A stretch of 64,000 nt of DNA. It comes from Crossaster papposus (Eukaryota > Echinodermata > Asteroidea > Velatida > Solasteridae). The notes beneath the pieces are model-generated. The model was not told the DNA's origin, searched no databases, and worked only from the letters and a program-made list of their open reading frames with translations. A program made the translations under genes and the position numbers. The DNA is taken from NCBI GenBank assembly GCA_037893245.1, contig JBAIAA010000019.1:1054001-1118000 (forward strand), written 5' to 3'. Numbering within the stretch: position 1 is the first letter of the stretch; each line of letters starts with the position of its first letter. This document shows positions 24,031 to 36,057 of this stretch, in pieces.

Positions 24031-25222
24031 GGGGGGGGGGGGGGGGGGGGGTCTTTTCTTACTTTCCAATATTTCTCACAGTCGGCATTTCAAGCCTTAG
24101 TCGGCAACTGGACCACAAACATTCAGTTAACAAAATTGGCCACCAAATTAATAAAATGTTGGTCGCCATTTGCCGACTGAGGCTCTAAATGCCGACTGAG
24201 GGAAATAACACAGAAAGCCTTCTCAGTACTGCAGTAATTCTTCAGCATACTTTAGTCACCATCTATCGTCATGTGTATATTGACCCCCATTTGACCCCAA
24301 GTTTTTGCGAGACTTGAGACTAAGCCACCACCAGGCAGATCACTGAGAGTTCAAAGTTACCACAGAACAGTAAATCTTAATGTCCTTACCTCAGTTCAAG
24401 TTTCCACAGAACTATTCATCTAAAATCGTAACCTTGATTGGTAAAAAAAGGCCCACACAATGTGTACACTACATTGAGTTGCTAAAAGTAGGCGATTTTG
24501 CAGTAAACTGTATAATAGGCGATGGTTATGTCTTGATGCTGATTACCTTTCGATCACGATGTCAGTCATCCCCCGCTCCCCGCTCTGTGATTAGTTCTGC
24601 TCAGAAGAAAACAATGCAATAAAAAATGCCAAGACAAATTAACCAAATTTGATTTGGAAATTACACCACATATTACACCACGTACAGAGCATCCAGGTTC
24701 CAATTTTGTCCACGGCTGTAGATGAGCATCTTCGCTAACTAGCAGTTCTGCGGTTGCACCAACAAGCTTTTTGGCCTGTCCTAAAATACATATCTTACGC
24801 CACGCCGTAGGACATGTCCTATACCTAGTGTATAATTATAACTGTATTGGGACCGACGAATTTAGATATATGAACTGTACACAGCATGTTTTCAATCAAA
24901 TATGTTTTATTTTTCGTAAAAAACAATCAAATTTGATACACCAATCAAGCATGTCAATAAAGAGCATGTTCTCTCACTCATTTCGAAAAAAGAATTACCG
25001 AAATTGATCCCTGCTATCAGAAGTTATTCATGTGCATGGAATACTATTGGAAGCTGTTGAATTCAAATACAAAATGAGATTTCAATAATTGAAATTAAGA
25101 CTTGCATTGTCAAATTTTGTATTTAGAATTGGGAACAAGTGAACACTTTTCCCCCGAAATATTAATGGCGATTTTTGTATTATTTTTGTTTTGCAAGTCG
25201 ATAAAATGTACCTTATATCCCG

Positions 25223-25230
<8 letters not shown>
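24031..25230. other. Non-coding stretch, starts with poly-G
   Basis: A run of about 20 G lies at 24031-24050. The phrase gccgactgagg occurs twice near 24173-24200. No gene is supported. Confidence 0.4.

Positions 25231-25260
<30 letters not shown>
25231..25260. repeat. (TA)n microsatellite
   Basis: About 14 TA units, following a short A run. Confidence 0.95.
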
Positions 25261-25263
<3 letters not shown>

Positions 25264-26157
25264 GTGAGCCAAATATTTTTTTTCTTTAAATTCGGTCACT
25301 TTTTTTTACTCGTCTAGTGCGTGTTCCGTGTCGATTACAACAATTCCGAGTTGTAGATTCAACAATTTCACTTTGTTCGAACCAACTTTCGACCCTGCTA
25401 TAATTGTTGTATTCTTTTGTAGAAACAATTTGAGCATTTGAACAAAATCGAAATAGTTAATACGACGTGCAGTCTCCAAACGTCTTTTAAAGTCGCTGTC
25501 TGGTTGTTCTTTTCCCTCAGCTACTGATTTTTGGAAAGATTTTTTGATAACTTTATTGCCTAATCGTTTTTAACACGATTTTCGTGTTTTAAGAAAACTC
25601 GTCTAATGTGATGCTATTTGGTCCTTCGAAAATGTTTATTTTTGAGAAAAAAAATGCAATTTTCTTTTTCAATTTTTTGTACAACCGAATGGTGTTAAAA
25701 CATGCAGAAGTTTTGTTTTTTATTTTCATTAAACAATTACAATTGACACTGCACTTCAACCCGAACATATTGCCGCGAATGGCTACCCTAACTATTTAAG
25801 TCACCTCCCCACTAGACGTAATTCATGGTGCAACAGTTGTGTCGTTATTTCTTTCGGTTGCACAAAAGTTGTCTTACACCACACGTAAGTCAGAATGCGT
25901 ACGGCAAGAAAGTTGGTACATGTCGTAAGACATCGATGGTGCAACCCATTTTCGTTCGTAACTTTAGTACAGCACTTAAGACCGTTGGTGCAACCGGCCC
26001 CAGAACTTCTACACTGGTTAGTTGTTAGTGACTTCCTGTTTATTCAACACGAGAATGGTGTTTCGAATACGCCCTCTGTGTCTGTGGCGTAGTTATTGCG
26101 TTCGTTACGTCACGTGGCCGCAACTACTAATGCGTACTACGCACGCTATGCGTGTGT
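25261..26157. other. Non-coding stretch
   Basis: The phrase ttggtgcaac and its variants (gtgcaacagtt, gtgcaacccat, ggtgcaaccgg) recur between 25825 and 26000, suggesting an old repeat. No gene is recognised. Confidence 0.35.
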
Positions 26158-26335
26158 AAATGGAGGACACGTGCCTGGCGACACGAAGGTGAATTGGGGT
26201 TAGGGTTAGAATCGAGGACGACCTCGATTGAGATTCGTGTACAAAACCAATGAGAGCCGTCGAGTACAAACAAAGGAAATTATCGAGAGGAACAGAAGAA
26301 ACTCCTCGATTTACACCATAAACAAACGTGTGTGT
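26158..26335. repeat. Dispersed repeat, copy 2 (inverted relative to 22315)
   Basis: This is the reverse-complement match to 22315-22505, including gaattggggttagggttaga and gatttacaccataaacaaac. Confidence 0.8.
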
Positions 26336-26679
26336 ACTGTACATGTTAATAATTATAATATATCGCGTCTTGCGCCCTAAGCGCTGCAACTAGGGCCAGC
26401 CTACTGAACGTATTTGTAGTCTTGTTACAAGGCCGAAATATAGAGTGAACCCTTCGCTGCGGTGTAAACAAAATATACGCGGGCAGGAATATTTTAGTTC
26501 GGCACACACGGTGAAATAGTTGGTATTACTACACCTCATAAATATGCATGAGCAAGTTGGAGCGCGCGTCATTGGCCGATTCCGCCGCGCGTACAAGAAT
26601 AATAATAATAATACAAAGTTCTTATAAAGCGCACATATCCTAGACACTAGATCAAGGCGCTAAACAAATTATTACCCCT

Positions 26680-26820
26680 GCGGCCGATTTCACCAATGTT
26701 AGGATCAATCTTAGGAAGAGTAACTCCTCCTAACTTGCAATAGATCCAATGCAAGTTAGGATGAGTTACTCATCCTAACTCGAGATAGGATTAATCCTAG
26801 CGTTTCGTGAAATCGGCCGC
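26680..26820. mobile_element. Foldback MITE, 141 bp
   Basis: The ends gcggccgatttcacc and gtgaaatcggccgc are inverted repeats. The interior (agtaactcctcctaactt / agttaggatgagttactc) also pairs, forming a long hairpin. Confidence 0.85.
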
Positions 26821-27236
26821 TGGTCACTGGGCCATTTTCAATCCTTAAACCATCTCAGCTCCCTGGGGAGTATACAGCCTGTGCTGCAATATATGCGCTA
26901 CCAGGCTAAATCAAAAGAAGTAAAACAAATGATACGCTGCCCGGTGACGTCATCCCGGTGAGTATCCAGCTCGCTGCAGTGCGGTATTCTGTTCTGGTAG
27001 CACCCAAAAATACCTCTGGAACTTGCCTTGTAGACATGTAGTCTGTGGCATGTAATCTTTACGGAACCAGTCTCAGTAACGTTACTAGATCTCCGTCATT
27101 GACTGACGAAGAACTTAAATATCTTGTGCTGAATAAAGATGCAAAATTTACGAAGTCCGTTATCGACAAAGCAGTGAATATTTATGAGGTGAAGTAAAAC
27201 AAATACAGCAAAGAATATTTCTGACAAACTTATTGG

Positions 27237-27462
27237 GAATTACCGGTCCCTCGGTGTAGGTCAGCTCGACTACCTCCCTCCGCTTCGTGTTAGGAGGTAT
27301 AGTCCAGCTGACCTACACCTCGGGACCAGTAATTCCAACTACTTCCCCTCAAACCATGCTGTATTTGTATATTACTGGTCCCTCGGTGTAGGTCAGCTCA
27401 ACTACCTCCCTCCGCTTCGTGTCAGGAGGTAGTCTAGCTGACCTACACCTCGGGACCAGTAA
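27237..27462. repeat. Pair of palindromic foldback units (GGTCCCTCGGTGTAGGTC)
   Basis: Unit 1 (27237-27335) and unit 2 (27371-27462) each start actggtccctcggtgtaggt-like and end acctacacctcgggaccagt, with a cgcttcgtgt loop. Each unit can fold into a hairpin of about 45 bp per arm. Two more units lie at 28240-28450. Confidence 0.85.
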
Positions 27463-28239
27463 ATCCCACTACTTCTCCTCAAACCAGCTCGACTACATCC
27501 TGAGCCACGCAGAATTTAACGGGCTCTTGAATTATCGCCCTCAAACCATGCGGACATTCGCAGCAACCATTAAACAAGTTGGCCAATACATAATATGAAC
27601 GTCAACCCCTGGTAAAATGACAATTACTACCACCTATACCTAATTGTATTGTCGTTTACGTAGCTTTTCAATCTTTTGTGTTTCTTATTATGTATAATAT
27701 ATAATAGCAAAGCTTTATTTCACGTTCAATACGTTAATTTTTACAATTTTTTCCGATTAATTTTAATGTTTACGTGGGAGGATGAAAATTTGTGAGAACA
27801 CCTCAGATGTCCAAGCAAAGGGACCAATAGAAATGCGCGTTGCGGAATAACTTCGGGATGATCGGGTGAAAAAGACCAGATTTTGGACAGATCTGCTGAT
27901 GATGGCTGACGTGTTTATCGCTTGAGATTTCCAATGTGAAACCTGTTGAAATCGGTGCCTCGGGGTGTGTTTTTGTAGGTCATTTATAGGCACGGAACAC
28001 GGAACTTGTTTTCATTCAAAAAATCGAATTGAGAATCGTCCGCCATCTTGTTTGTTTCTAAGCCAACCTCTTACCCAGGAATAAGACCGTTTTTATGAAT
28101 GAAAAACGTTAATTTTATGCTTTGGTCCGTTTGTAACGGAGGCTCTGATTGGGCGAATGGATCTTTGCGCCAAATGACCACGGATCGTGCCCAGTGTCCG
28201 CAGGGCTTTGATAGATATTAGTAGAAAGCTCGTAAATGC
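27463..28239. other. Non-coding stretch
   Basis: No coding or RNA feature recognised. aaccatgctgtatttgtata links the foldback units on both sides. Confidence 0.4.
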
Positions 28240-28450
28240 GCTGCGTGGCTCAGGATGGCTCGACTACCTCCCTATGCTTCGTGTCGAGAGGTGGCGAAGC
28301 TGACCTACACCTCAGGACCAGTAATTCCCACTACTTCCCCCAAACCATGCTGTATTTGTATATTACTGGTCCATCTGTGTAAATCAGCTCGACTACATAT
28401 CCGCTTCGTGTCGGGAGGTAGTCGAGCTGACCTACACCTTGGGACCAGTA
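28240..28450. repeat. Second pair of palindromic foldback units
   Basis: These are divergent copies of the unit at 27237, with left arms near 28240 and 28371 and right arms ending near 28326 and 28450. The spacer aaaccatgctgtatttgtat between units is also conserved, so the pair was probably duplicated as a block. Confidence 0.75.
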
Positions 28451-29389
28451 TCCCACTATTTCCCACAGCAATGAAAAGGTTTGTCCAATTGACCACCGAC
28501 TTTGTTGCAGAAAAAAATCCCCTGAAATAATAACTACGGGGCCGAAACGGGTGATCTTGGTATTGTTTATCTAGAAAGATTCACAGCCCATCTAAACAAA
28601 TGTTTCTGGTCAGATGATACTGAAAAACAAACCGTTCCGTTTTTGTGTTGTTTAACCCATTATACGGGTAGAGGCTTTATTAATGCCTTGCTGTGGACTA
28701 GTTACCCACCGCAACCCTATTTGTGCTGTGAAGAGATCAGAATTTATTGTTTCAGTGTGAGGGGATGGTTCTTTCACACTTTCCTCTGTAGCCCACACCT
28801 CGAGTGGCCTTTGGGCATGTGATGGGCGAATTGCATTAACAAATTAAAAAATAATATAGAAAAAAATTACAGACCAAACTAAGATGCATCACTTCCTTAA
28901 AAGTAGGATACTTGTGGCGGTTATCAGGTACAGATTGTTTTAACCAATTCTCTTTGAAGTAAAATAAAGTTCAAAGTTCAAACTATACTGCTTGATTACT
29001 AAATCAAATCGAAACCTAACCAATTCTCTAACAATGCAAATCGTATACCAAACGAGCCAACTCCAATCATTTGCGTTTACTCGTTCTCGGTCATTTCTTT
29101 ATTGATTTTGACCATTCAAAAAAGAAAACAAAACAACATTTCACACAGGGAACTATTACGGTATTTATATCAACTTATATCATGGTATTTAGTTGTTACA
29201 TTTTAAGTGGAATCGTTCAGGCAGGATCGCTTTCACACCTTATCGTAGTTTAGTGCTGATAACACAATCTTAATCTTCTGGGGCATGCTGTGAATTGCCC
29301 CATTAGAAAACTTCAATTTTATGAATGCGGACCCGACCAGAGTATAAGGTTGGTCGGGTCGGCTTCTAAAGGGATGTATTCGTAATGCC
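28451..29389. other. Non-coding stretch
   Basis: No gene, TIR element or tandem array was found. Confidence 0.4.
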
Positions 29390-30462
29390 ATCCCAAAATC
29401 CTCTAAAATCCTTTTTGCAGGATTGAGGTCACTTGGAAGTTGATGCATCGGAGGAATTTGCAGGATTGAGGGCGTTTAGGGTTTTTGCCACTGTGGAGGA
29501 TAATGCAGGATCCAGGTCATAAGGTCTAAACTAATGTTGGATGATTTTGCAGGATTGAGGTTACTTGGGTATTTTTCCAAATGAGGATTTTGGAGGATTG
29601 AGGTTATTTGTTACTTTGTACTTCCACACTGCTCATGCTCTATGCACATTCTCCATAGAGCTTTAGTCAGGGTGTAAGTTATGTGTCAAGGATAGGAAAC
29701 GTTTGCATACCAAGGGTCATGTGTGCAGACCCTTGTTGTAATAGGGCACTTAACAGCTGTTTGTTCCATGTTTGGCTGCTTTTAATGGTAAACCCACTGC
29801 AGGATTTTGCAGAATTCAGGCAGTGCTCACCATTACAACAAATTTGAAGATTTTTAAGAATTTAGGTTACATGGAGTTTAAACACTTTAAAATTGCAGGA
29901 ATTTACAGGATTCAGGTTATGTGTAAGACAAATGGGGTAGGGAGTTAGGGTTAAGGCCAAATTAAAAAACAAAAACATGTTTAGCGTCACCGCCCGCTTC
30001 CTTTTTGGAGACCGCATGCGCCTCCTTTTTTTTTTGGTGAAAACAATGATACATTTTATTATCTTTAAAAAAAAAAAAAAACTTAAAAAAGATAATAAAA
30101 TTCTAAGATCTTATTTTAGACTTTAGCATCACTGTGTACATGCTGTGAAAATATATTTGTTTTCTGATAGAAAGGCTAGGGTGTGACGTGTATGGTGCAT
30201 ACATGATCGATCCACATGATTTTTAATCATGGGTGAGCCATGTTTTAATTTCAAATAGGAAGATAGGGTGTGGCATGTTCACTACATGACTCGCATTAAA
30301 ATATGTCGGGCGGCCATTTTGAATAAAAGGGGGATTCCTTCGTCCTTTTAAAAAAAACGGCATGACGCTAAATTTTTAATTTTTTTGGCCTAACGTTCTT
30401 TTATTTTTTTTCCTTGGTATGTTTTGTTTTTGTAGACCTATTCCGTCTGTCCGTACTGCTAA
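29390..30462. repeat. Duplicated TOP3B intron plus exon start, copy 1
   Basis: This is nearly identical to 36335-37408, which is TOP3B intron 3 and the first 27 bases of exon 4. The match starts at tcccaaaatcctctaaaatc and ends exactly after ccgtactgctaa. Only scattered differences and small indels are seen by eye. This copy includes the gtag acceptor and codons for TYSVCPYC but has no reading frame beyond them. Confidence 0.9.
29955..30390. mobile_element. TTAA-site MITE inside the duplicated block
   Basis: TTAA (29951-29954) precedes ggccaaattaaaaaacaaaa. The right end gctaaatttttaatttttttggcc is followed by TAAC. It has inner words gtttagcgtca and tgacgctaaa as inverted partners. The same element is at 36894-37336, so it was there before the duplication. 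Confidence 0.75.
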
Positions 30463-30573
30463 ATTCTTGAGAAAGAGAGCTTTCCAATGGTATATTTACT
30501 TTTGCAATTAATACATTTTACAGCGCTCCAGAAAGTCATGGGTTTTACAAAACGTGTTTGTGAGAAAACTTAC
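30463..30573. other. Short unassigned spacer
   Basis: It separates the duplicated TOP3B intron copy from the family A MITE. It shows no match to TOP3B downstream of the duplication end. Confidence 0.4.
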
Positions 30574-30757
30574 TTAACCAGTTCGCGAAACTCGATCCGA
30601 AGCGGGTTCAGGCCGATAGTGCCGGGAAGCACACCCACGCATTTCCGGCCTTGCTCGCTGCTGACAGACATTCCGAATTGAACTTGGCGTGTTTATGCGT
30701 CATCCGTTTTGAATTTGGGAAAAAATTTATATACGTCATCCGGCAAGAACTAGTTAA
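30574..30757. mobile_element. MITE family A, internally deleted copy
   Basis: TTAA-ccagttcgcg is joined directly to aaactcgatccgaagcgggt, so about 50 bases of the left part are missing. The rest follows the complete copy at 62737-62970, ending ccggcaagaactagttaa. Confidence 0.8.
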
Positions 30758-31642
30758 TAAACATCCTAAAAAAAACCACACAAACGATTGCGAAACAGAA
30801 CAAGTAGGGTTCGGTTGAGCATAGCAACGGCTATGTTCTAATCATTATTTCTTCTTGACGCTTTCCACACAAATGAACTATTGTATAAAAACAAAATATC
30901 AACATTTCGAAAACGAGGGACATGCAGTTACGAAGACCGAATTTGCATATTTAATTACTATGTTAATTAGACCACGGACAGACTTTAATCCAAACACTAA
31001 CTACGCAAACACTACGCAAAATCGCGTAATTTTAAGAGGTTTTTGATCATCTGATTGCACCCAAAAAATAGGAATATGTAGAGGAGAACTTGTTAAAATT
31101 ACGCAAAATCTCAAAATGTACCACTCCTTCATATTATGACTTTGGATGGCCATATCTCCTAATCACATTTTGCGACCTTACTCTCATATTGTGGTGACTG
31201 TTTAGGTCACATAGGCCTATGTGACCTGGCACCAAAACGAGTTATTAACCAAAACGTCAATTTTTCAAGTGGGAGGTTGGTTTCGAGTTGTTAACGTTTT
31301 TGCATACAAAAAAACCTTATCCCAACATTTTATAGCTCAATTAAAACTCTAAAGTGTGTTTTTGGTGGCTGAATTGCACTGATTGGTAGTATAGTTGGCA
31401 CGGTTCACAGACTTTGAACTTTGTTTTCTCAAAACAAAGGAGCATGACTTCAGCTATTTCAAAAGAGTATAGCGGCGGCTAGGAATAAGCTACAGCAACA
31501 CACAATACATCATTTGAAAGCTTAGGACTTTTTCTTTCTGGAAATGTAATAATGTCAATGTTGTTATTTTGTGACTTTCCACACATTTCGTGCCAGGTCA
31601 CATAATAGGGTGTCCCCCTAAAAAAACTCATCCTCAAATTAA
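30758..31642. other. Non-coding stretch
   Basis: No supported gene or repeat. It probably lies within the TOP3B intron upstream of the first exon seen here. Confidence 0.4.
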
Positions 31643-31910
31643 AAGTAGGATACACCATTTGCAGATATCGAAAATTGTTACTACCGAATTATTATGAAAT
31701 ATCTCACTTATTTGAAAGTAAGTAAGGATTCTAGGCATTTAGCAAAATGATTGCACTAGATATTCTGTAATTGTTCCGAAAAATTGAATTTAACAATTAC
31801 CGGATATCTTGCGCAATCATTTTGCTGGATGCCTAGAATCAATATTTACTATCAAATTAGTAAGATATTTCTTAATACTTAATTAGTATCTGCAAATGGT
31901 GTATCTACTT
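31643..31910. mobile_element. TTAA-site MITE family T (AGGTAGGATACACC), copy 1
   Basis: TTAA (31639-31642) precedes aagtaggatacaccatttgc. The right end gcaaatggtgtatctactt mirrors it. Internal arms (ggcatttagcaaaatgatt / aatcattttgctggatgcc) also pair. Two further copies are at 43129 and 56518. Confidence 0.85.
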
Positions 31911-32272
31911 TTTATTAAGTGTGGCATTTTTGGTGTCCCGGTTACATGTTCAACAGACCTTTGTAATTTCCCATGCAATTGACCTCCCAAATCTGGCCAG
32001 GTGCCAATTTCATGGAGCTGCTCAGCACATACAAAATTGCTGAGCATGATCGACATTTGTTTTCTTAATTGCAAACGCAGGGTTACAAACCTAATTTTCA
32101 GGTGATGTATCTTGTTTGTGACAGGTATTTTACTGGTTTTTGTTTCAAGTTTTGGCTGGTAACCTGTTTTTATGCTAAGCAATTATTTTGGTGCTTAGCA
32201 GCTCTATGAAATTGGTCCCAGTTCTGTCTCATTTTGCCAGAATGTCTCACGATTCTTATTTCTCGCTTACAG

Positions 32273-32483
32273 ATTAAGCTAGTTGAGAGGCTAACAAGCC
32301 CCCCAGACTACCTGACTGAAAGTGAACTCATCACGCTCATGGAGAAACACGGCGTAGGGACCGACGCCAGTATACCCGTTCACATCGAGAATATCTGGCA
32401 ACGCAATTACGTTAAGGTGGAGAGTTGACGTCGTCTGGTACCCACTAGGCTGGGCATTGTTCTCATCCACGGATATGCAGAAG
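32273..32483 (+). CDS. TOP3B: TOP3B exon (core, GVGTD segment)
   Basis: Acceptor cgcttacag and donor aag-gtatat bound the exon. It encodes [20 protein letters not shown] and continues with [20 protein letters not shown], a highly conserved part of the type IA core. After VES comes an in-frame TGA (32426-32428), then [16 protein letters not shown], which is still clearly homologous. So the stop sits inside a conserved exon. The length of 211 nt leaves phase 1, but the next exon starts in phase 0, which implies a single extra base near the 3' end of the exon. Confidence 0.85.
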
Positions 32484-32559
32484 GTATATTAAAGGGCGTT
32501 CATTTTTGTCACGCCGGAACAAAGTTTAGAACGAGACTATGCAATCACTGTTTCAGTAC

Positions 32560-32790
32560 CTACCGGTAGTTTGTCTGTCGATTGGGCCGTCCGTCCCTCC
32601 GTTTTTTCCGTCTGTTCGTTTGTTCGTCCATCACTATGTCTGTCCGTCTGACCGTCACGGTGTCTGTCTGTCTCTCCGTACATTCGTCACTTTGTCTGTC
32701 AGTTCGTCGGTTCCTCGGTTCGCCCGTCCGTCCGTCACTGTGTTTGCTCGCCCGTCCCTCACTGTGTTCGCTCGTCCGTTCGTTTTAAAC
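32560..32790. repeat. Pyrimidine-rich CGTC/CTGT simple repeat
   Basis: An irregular array of ccgtccgt, ctgtctgt and cactgtg words in the first TOP3B intron. Open frames through it are artefacts. Confidence 0.85.
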
Positions 32791-32799
32791 AATTGGTCG

Positions 32800-33100
32800 T
32801 GTATACAAATTTGAAGTCCAATTGCGATCAAACGTGGGTCATGGATGCAATATTGTAACCTTCATATCATGGTTGTGTAAAGGACAAGTATGGAGGTCGA
32901 AGGTCATGTTGAGGTCAAGTTGTAAAAGTGGCTGGAATTGTACAATTGGTCTGATTTGAAAAACGCAAGCATCAATTGCGATCCAACTTGAGCTATATGG
33001 ATGCAGTATGGAAACTTCAATGTGATAGTTATAACAAAGGTCACATACTGGGGTCAAAGGTCGCTTGAGGTCAAGTTGTAAAATAGGATGATCGCTGCAT
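32800..33100. repeat. Two-unit ~145 bp tandem repeat
   Basis: Both units contain ccaattgcgatc/tcaattgcgatccaac, atggatgcaatattg/atggatgcagtatgg and gaggtcaagttgtaaaa, near 32815-32930 and 32970-33085. Intronic, non-coding. Confidence 0.7.
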
Positions 33101-33265
33101 GTAGGCGAGACTCGTGGTTGAAGAAGCATCCTTGTTGTAAGTTTGTTTCTCATTCCGCGACCATCTTGAATTCAGCGTAGCGGAAAGATGGGAACAAACT
33201 GAACCCCGGGTGTTAGCGTGTTTATATGGTTGTTCCCCTGCGCAACTGGGACGTAAAACAACATT

Positions 33266-33756
33266 GAGCAAGTTCGATCAAGGACTAGAGTTAACCGTAG
33301 TTTGACTAACTCTGACCGAACTCAGGCTAGTCGACGATGGTTGGACTAGTCTAATCGGCTATTAGCGACCAACCTAGCGCGGTTGGTCGTGCTGGTTATC
33401 AATAGCAACATTTCCATGGCACTAAACGGGACCAACTATCAACAAAAAATGGCAAACATCAAAAACTTTGCCGTGCAAACTGGCATATTTTTCCCACGTT
33501 TGTGTTTGTCACCATTGTAAACGATAAGAACGGCCATAACGTAAGTTATTCTAAACTACGCAAAAACTATTACAGTGTAAATAAACGGAAGTATCGTGTT
33601 AATTTCCCCGGTGCGAGTACGATGTTTCCGCGTCACAAAAGTTTAATTGACCATAGTTTGACTAGAGTCGTTTGCACTGCAATTTCATGGCGCATGCACT
33701 AGTGACGTCACAAACCAACCACGAGGGAACCATTGGTCCTTGATTGAACTTGCTTC
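33266..33756. mobile_element. Intronic MITE (GAGCAAGTTCGATCAAGGAC)
   Basis: The left end gagcaagttcgatcaaggac is mirrored by ggtccttgattgaacttgct. Internal accgtagtttgact and agtttgactagag words add symmetry. No clear target duplication was found. Confidence 0.8.
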
Positions 33757-33789
33757 TTATTCTCATCGCTCTGTCTCATCTGGTTTCAG

Positions 33790-34007
33790 ATTGACCCCGA
33801 TCTGTCGCTACCGACGATGCGTTCTCCTGTTGAGCAGCAGCTGAATCTCATAGCTCAGGGCAAGGTGGACTATCACGTGGTCCTGAGACACACCCTGGAC
33901 ATCTTCACCAGGAAATTACAATACTTTGTGGAGCAGATTCAAGGCATGGACGAACTCTTTGAAGTATCCTTCTCGTCGCTGGCTGCTACTGGCAAACCAC
34001 TGTCGAG
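33790..34007 (+). CDS. TOP3B: TOP3B exon (SPVEQQLNLIAQGKVDY)
   Basis: Acceptor tggtttcag and donor cgag-gtgatg. Translation in phase 0 starts IDPDLSLPTMRSPVEQQLNL and ends TGKPLS plus two bases, which complete an Arg codon with the next exon. No lesions. It matches the last part of the topoisomerase core just before the first zinc ribbon. Confidence 0.93.
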
Positions 34008-34133
34008 GTGATGAATCAAAACGATTGAATTTGGATGAATTTGGATTGGAAACTTAATTGCCTCTGGATCCTGCCCCTTAACTCCCCACCCCAGACGTAC
34101 CATACCATGCCTCAATCCTCCCCTCACTAACAC

Positions 34134-34977
34134 TAGACTTGACCCAAGTCGGGATGTGGTAACATTGCTCATGATTACCCACATCGTGCGCCACGCGTCA
34201 CGTCCACCCTCATCAGTAGCGCGCCCTCAAGCGCCGCCCCGCTCGTGTGTGGTTTAGGAGTCCCGACTTGAAGGATCTGCCACATATTTGTACACAACCA
34301 ACGAGCTCATCTACCGAAAACGGTAGAAGCCAATCAAATTGCAGAATTGTATAAATTAGCATATATCTGTAATAATAAGAACTTTGACCCAGTTGCATGA
34401 CGTACGTGGACATTGTGATGTACATGTACAATGTACACAATTATTTACATGTACAATGTAAATGTACATATACATAGTGTACATTATGTGTACATGTACA
34501 AACGGTTTATATAGTCTAGCTATCGTGTACATTTTCCGGCCGTTAAGCTTGCACTATACCGTACTCTAACTAAACAAACAAAGTATGGACGCAGCTATTG
34601 AATTTAAAAAAGGCATCCATCCTAGTGTACTAGTGTTGGTACTGCCTACCATTCATCCATAGTCCGTTAGCGGTCTTACTAGTCCGTACTTCGATTGGCG
34701 GACTTATTTGGCATACATCGCGCATAATCATGTGATGCATAGGGAAATATGAATAACTACATATCTCCGCGGAGGCTTTGATTGGCCGATCCGTCAAGTA
34801 GGATTTACTGCACTGACATGATGATGACATCACGTTGATGCTGATCGCGGAACAACAACCAGATGAGGGCGCTCTAATTTCTAAGGCCAACAAAGCATGC
34901 ACATTATTATTCGGCCGGATTGACGAAAGCAAATTGGTAATCTTAACTCCATGGTAAGTCCGACTTGGGTCAAGGTA
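34134..34977. mobile_element. 844 bp TIR element with 9-bp target duplication, copy 2
   Basis: The ends tagacttgacccaagtcggg and ccgacttgggtcaaggta are inverted repeats. A perfect 9-bp duplication, CACTAACAC, flanks it (34125-34133, 34978-34986). It matches 18983-19802 throughout. It is intronic within TOP3B. The 9-bp duplication points to a Mutator-like source. Confidence 0.92.
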
Positions 34978-34994
34978 CACTAACACAAAAAAAA

Positions 34995-35345
34995 CAATCC
35001 CTGCACCCACAAAACCTAAAAAATCCCCAAATCCCTAATTCCCAAAATATCCCTAATTCCCAAAATATCCCAAATTCCCAAAATATCCCAAATTCTCCAA
35101 ATTCTCCAAATCCCCCAAATCCCCCAAATCCCTAATCCGGCCCCCAAAACCACAATTCCAAAATCACCCAAATTTCTAAAATCCCCAATACCCCCAATCC
35201 CCTACAATTCCCCACCCCTTAAAACCCCCAATCTCCCCACCCCTTAAAACCCCCCAATCCCCCCACCCCTTAAAACCCCCAATCCCCCCACCCCTTAAAA
35301 CCCCCCAATCCCCCCATCCCTTAAAACCCCCAATCCCTATGCCCA
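34995..35345. repeat. C/A-rich low-complexity tract
   Basis: About 350 bases of aaaatatcccaaattccc, then ccccaccccttaaaacccc units repeated four to five times with a ~30 bp period. Strong C/G strand asymmetry. Intronic. Confidence 0.9.
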
Positions 35346-35511
35346 CACTACCAAATCACCCAAAAGTGTGTTTTTCGTCAATTTTATAAAATAATTGTGT
35401 ATAGAAATAATATGCTTTTCAGACCTTCAAAGCTGTAATTTATCTCAAAATTAGGTTGTCAGGGTTTTATCACTCAATCCTCTCCCCAGGGGAGATAAGG
35501 TGGGGGTACAT

Positions 35512-35672
35512 ATGTGACCCAGCACGAGTAAATGAAAAACTTTGCGGCAAAAATAAAAATTTTGATTTTGATTTCATCATATTTAAAGCTTGTTTAGCTT
35601 TAAATGATGGAATCAAAATCTCAAATTGTATTTTTGCCTCAAAGTGTCTCATTTACTCGTGCTGGGTCACAT
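35512..35672. mobile_element. Foldback MITE, 161 bp
   Basis: The left arm atgtgacccagcacgagtaa mirrors ttactcgtgctgggtcacat. The inner parts (ttttgattttgatttcatca / tgatggaatcaaaatctca) also pair. Intronic in TOP3B. Confidence 0.9.
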
Positions 35673-35876
35673 TTGTAAATGATACATCATTTTAAAGCTG
35701 AGAACCTAGAGAATTTGAAAAAAACAAAATCGAAAAAAAAAAAAAAAAATTGTCCGGGTTTCTTTAAGGCAGATTACATATAATGCCCGCCCACGTGATC
35801 AAGTTTTGACCAATCGGAAGTTGTCAATTCTCCAAGGTATTGATGAATTCACAGTGTTTTTCCGTTTTGTCCCCAG

Positions 35877-36057
35877 ATGCGGTAAGTGCCACCGTTTTAT
35901 GAAGTACATTGCGGCCAAGCCCTGCCGTCTGCACTGTGCCCAGTGTGAGGAGACCTACACGCTGCCTCAGAATGGAGCTATCAAGCTCTACAAGGAAATC
36001 CGATGCCCGCTGGATGACTTTGAGCTGGTGCTCTGGTCCTCGGGGCCCAAGGGAAAG
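35877..36057 (+). CDS. TOP3B: TOP3B exon (first zinc ribbon)
   Basis: Acceptor gtccccag and donor aaag-gtaatg. With the split Arg codon from the previous exon it reads RCGKCHRFMKYIAAKPCRL, then HCAQCEETYTLPQNGAIKLY and CPLDDFELVLWSSGPKGK. The two CxxC pairs (CGKC, CAQC) are the first TOP3B zinc ribbon. No lesions. Confidence 0.93.

Noticed and set aside
29390..30462. Block starting TC and ending CTAA as a Helitron
   Set aside because: No hairpin precedes the 3' end, the copy at 30462 is not followed by T, and the 3' end is host exon sequence. The resemblance is noted in findings only.
32539..32814. Ser/Val/Pro-rich frame in the first TOP3B intron
   Set aside because: It is a translated CGTC/CTGT simple repeat between two confirmed exons.
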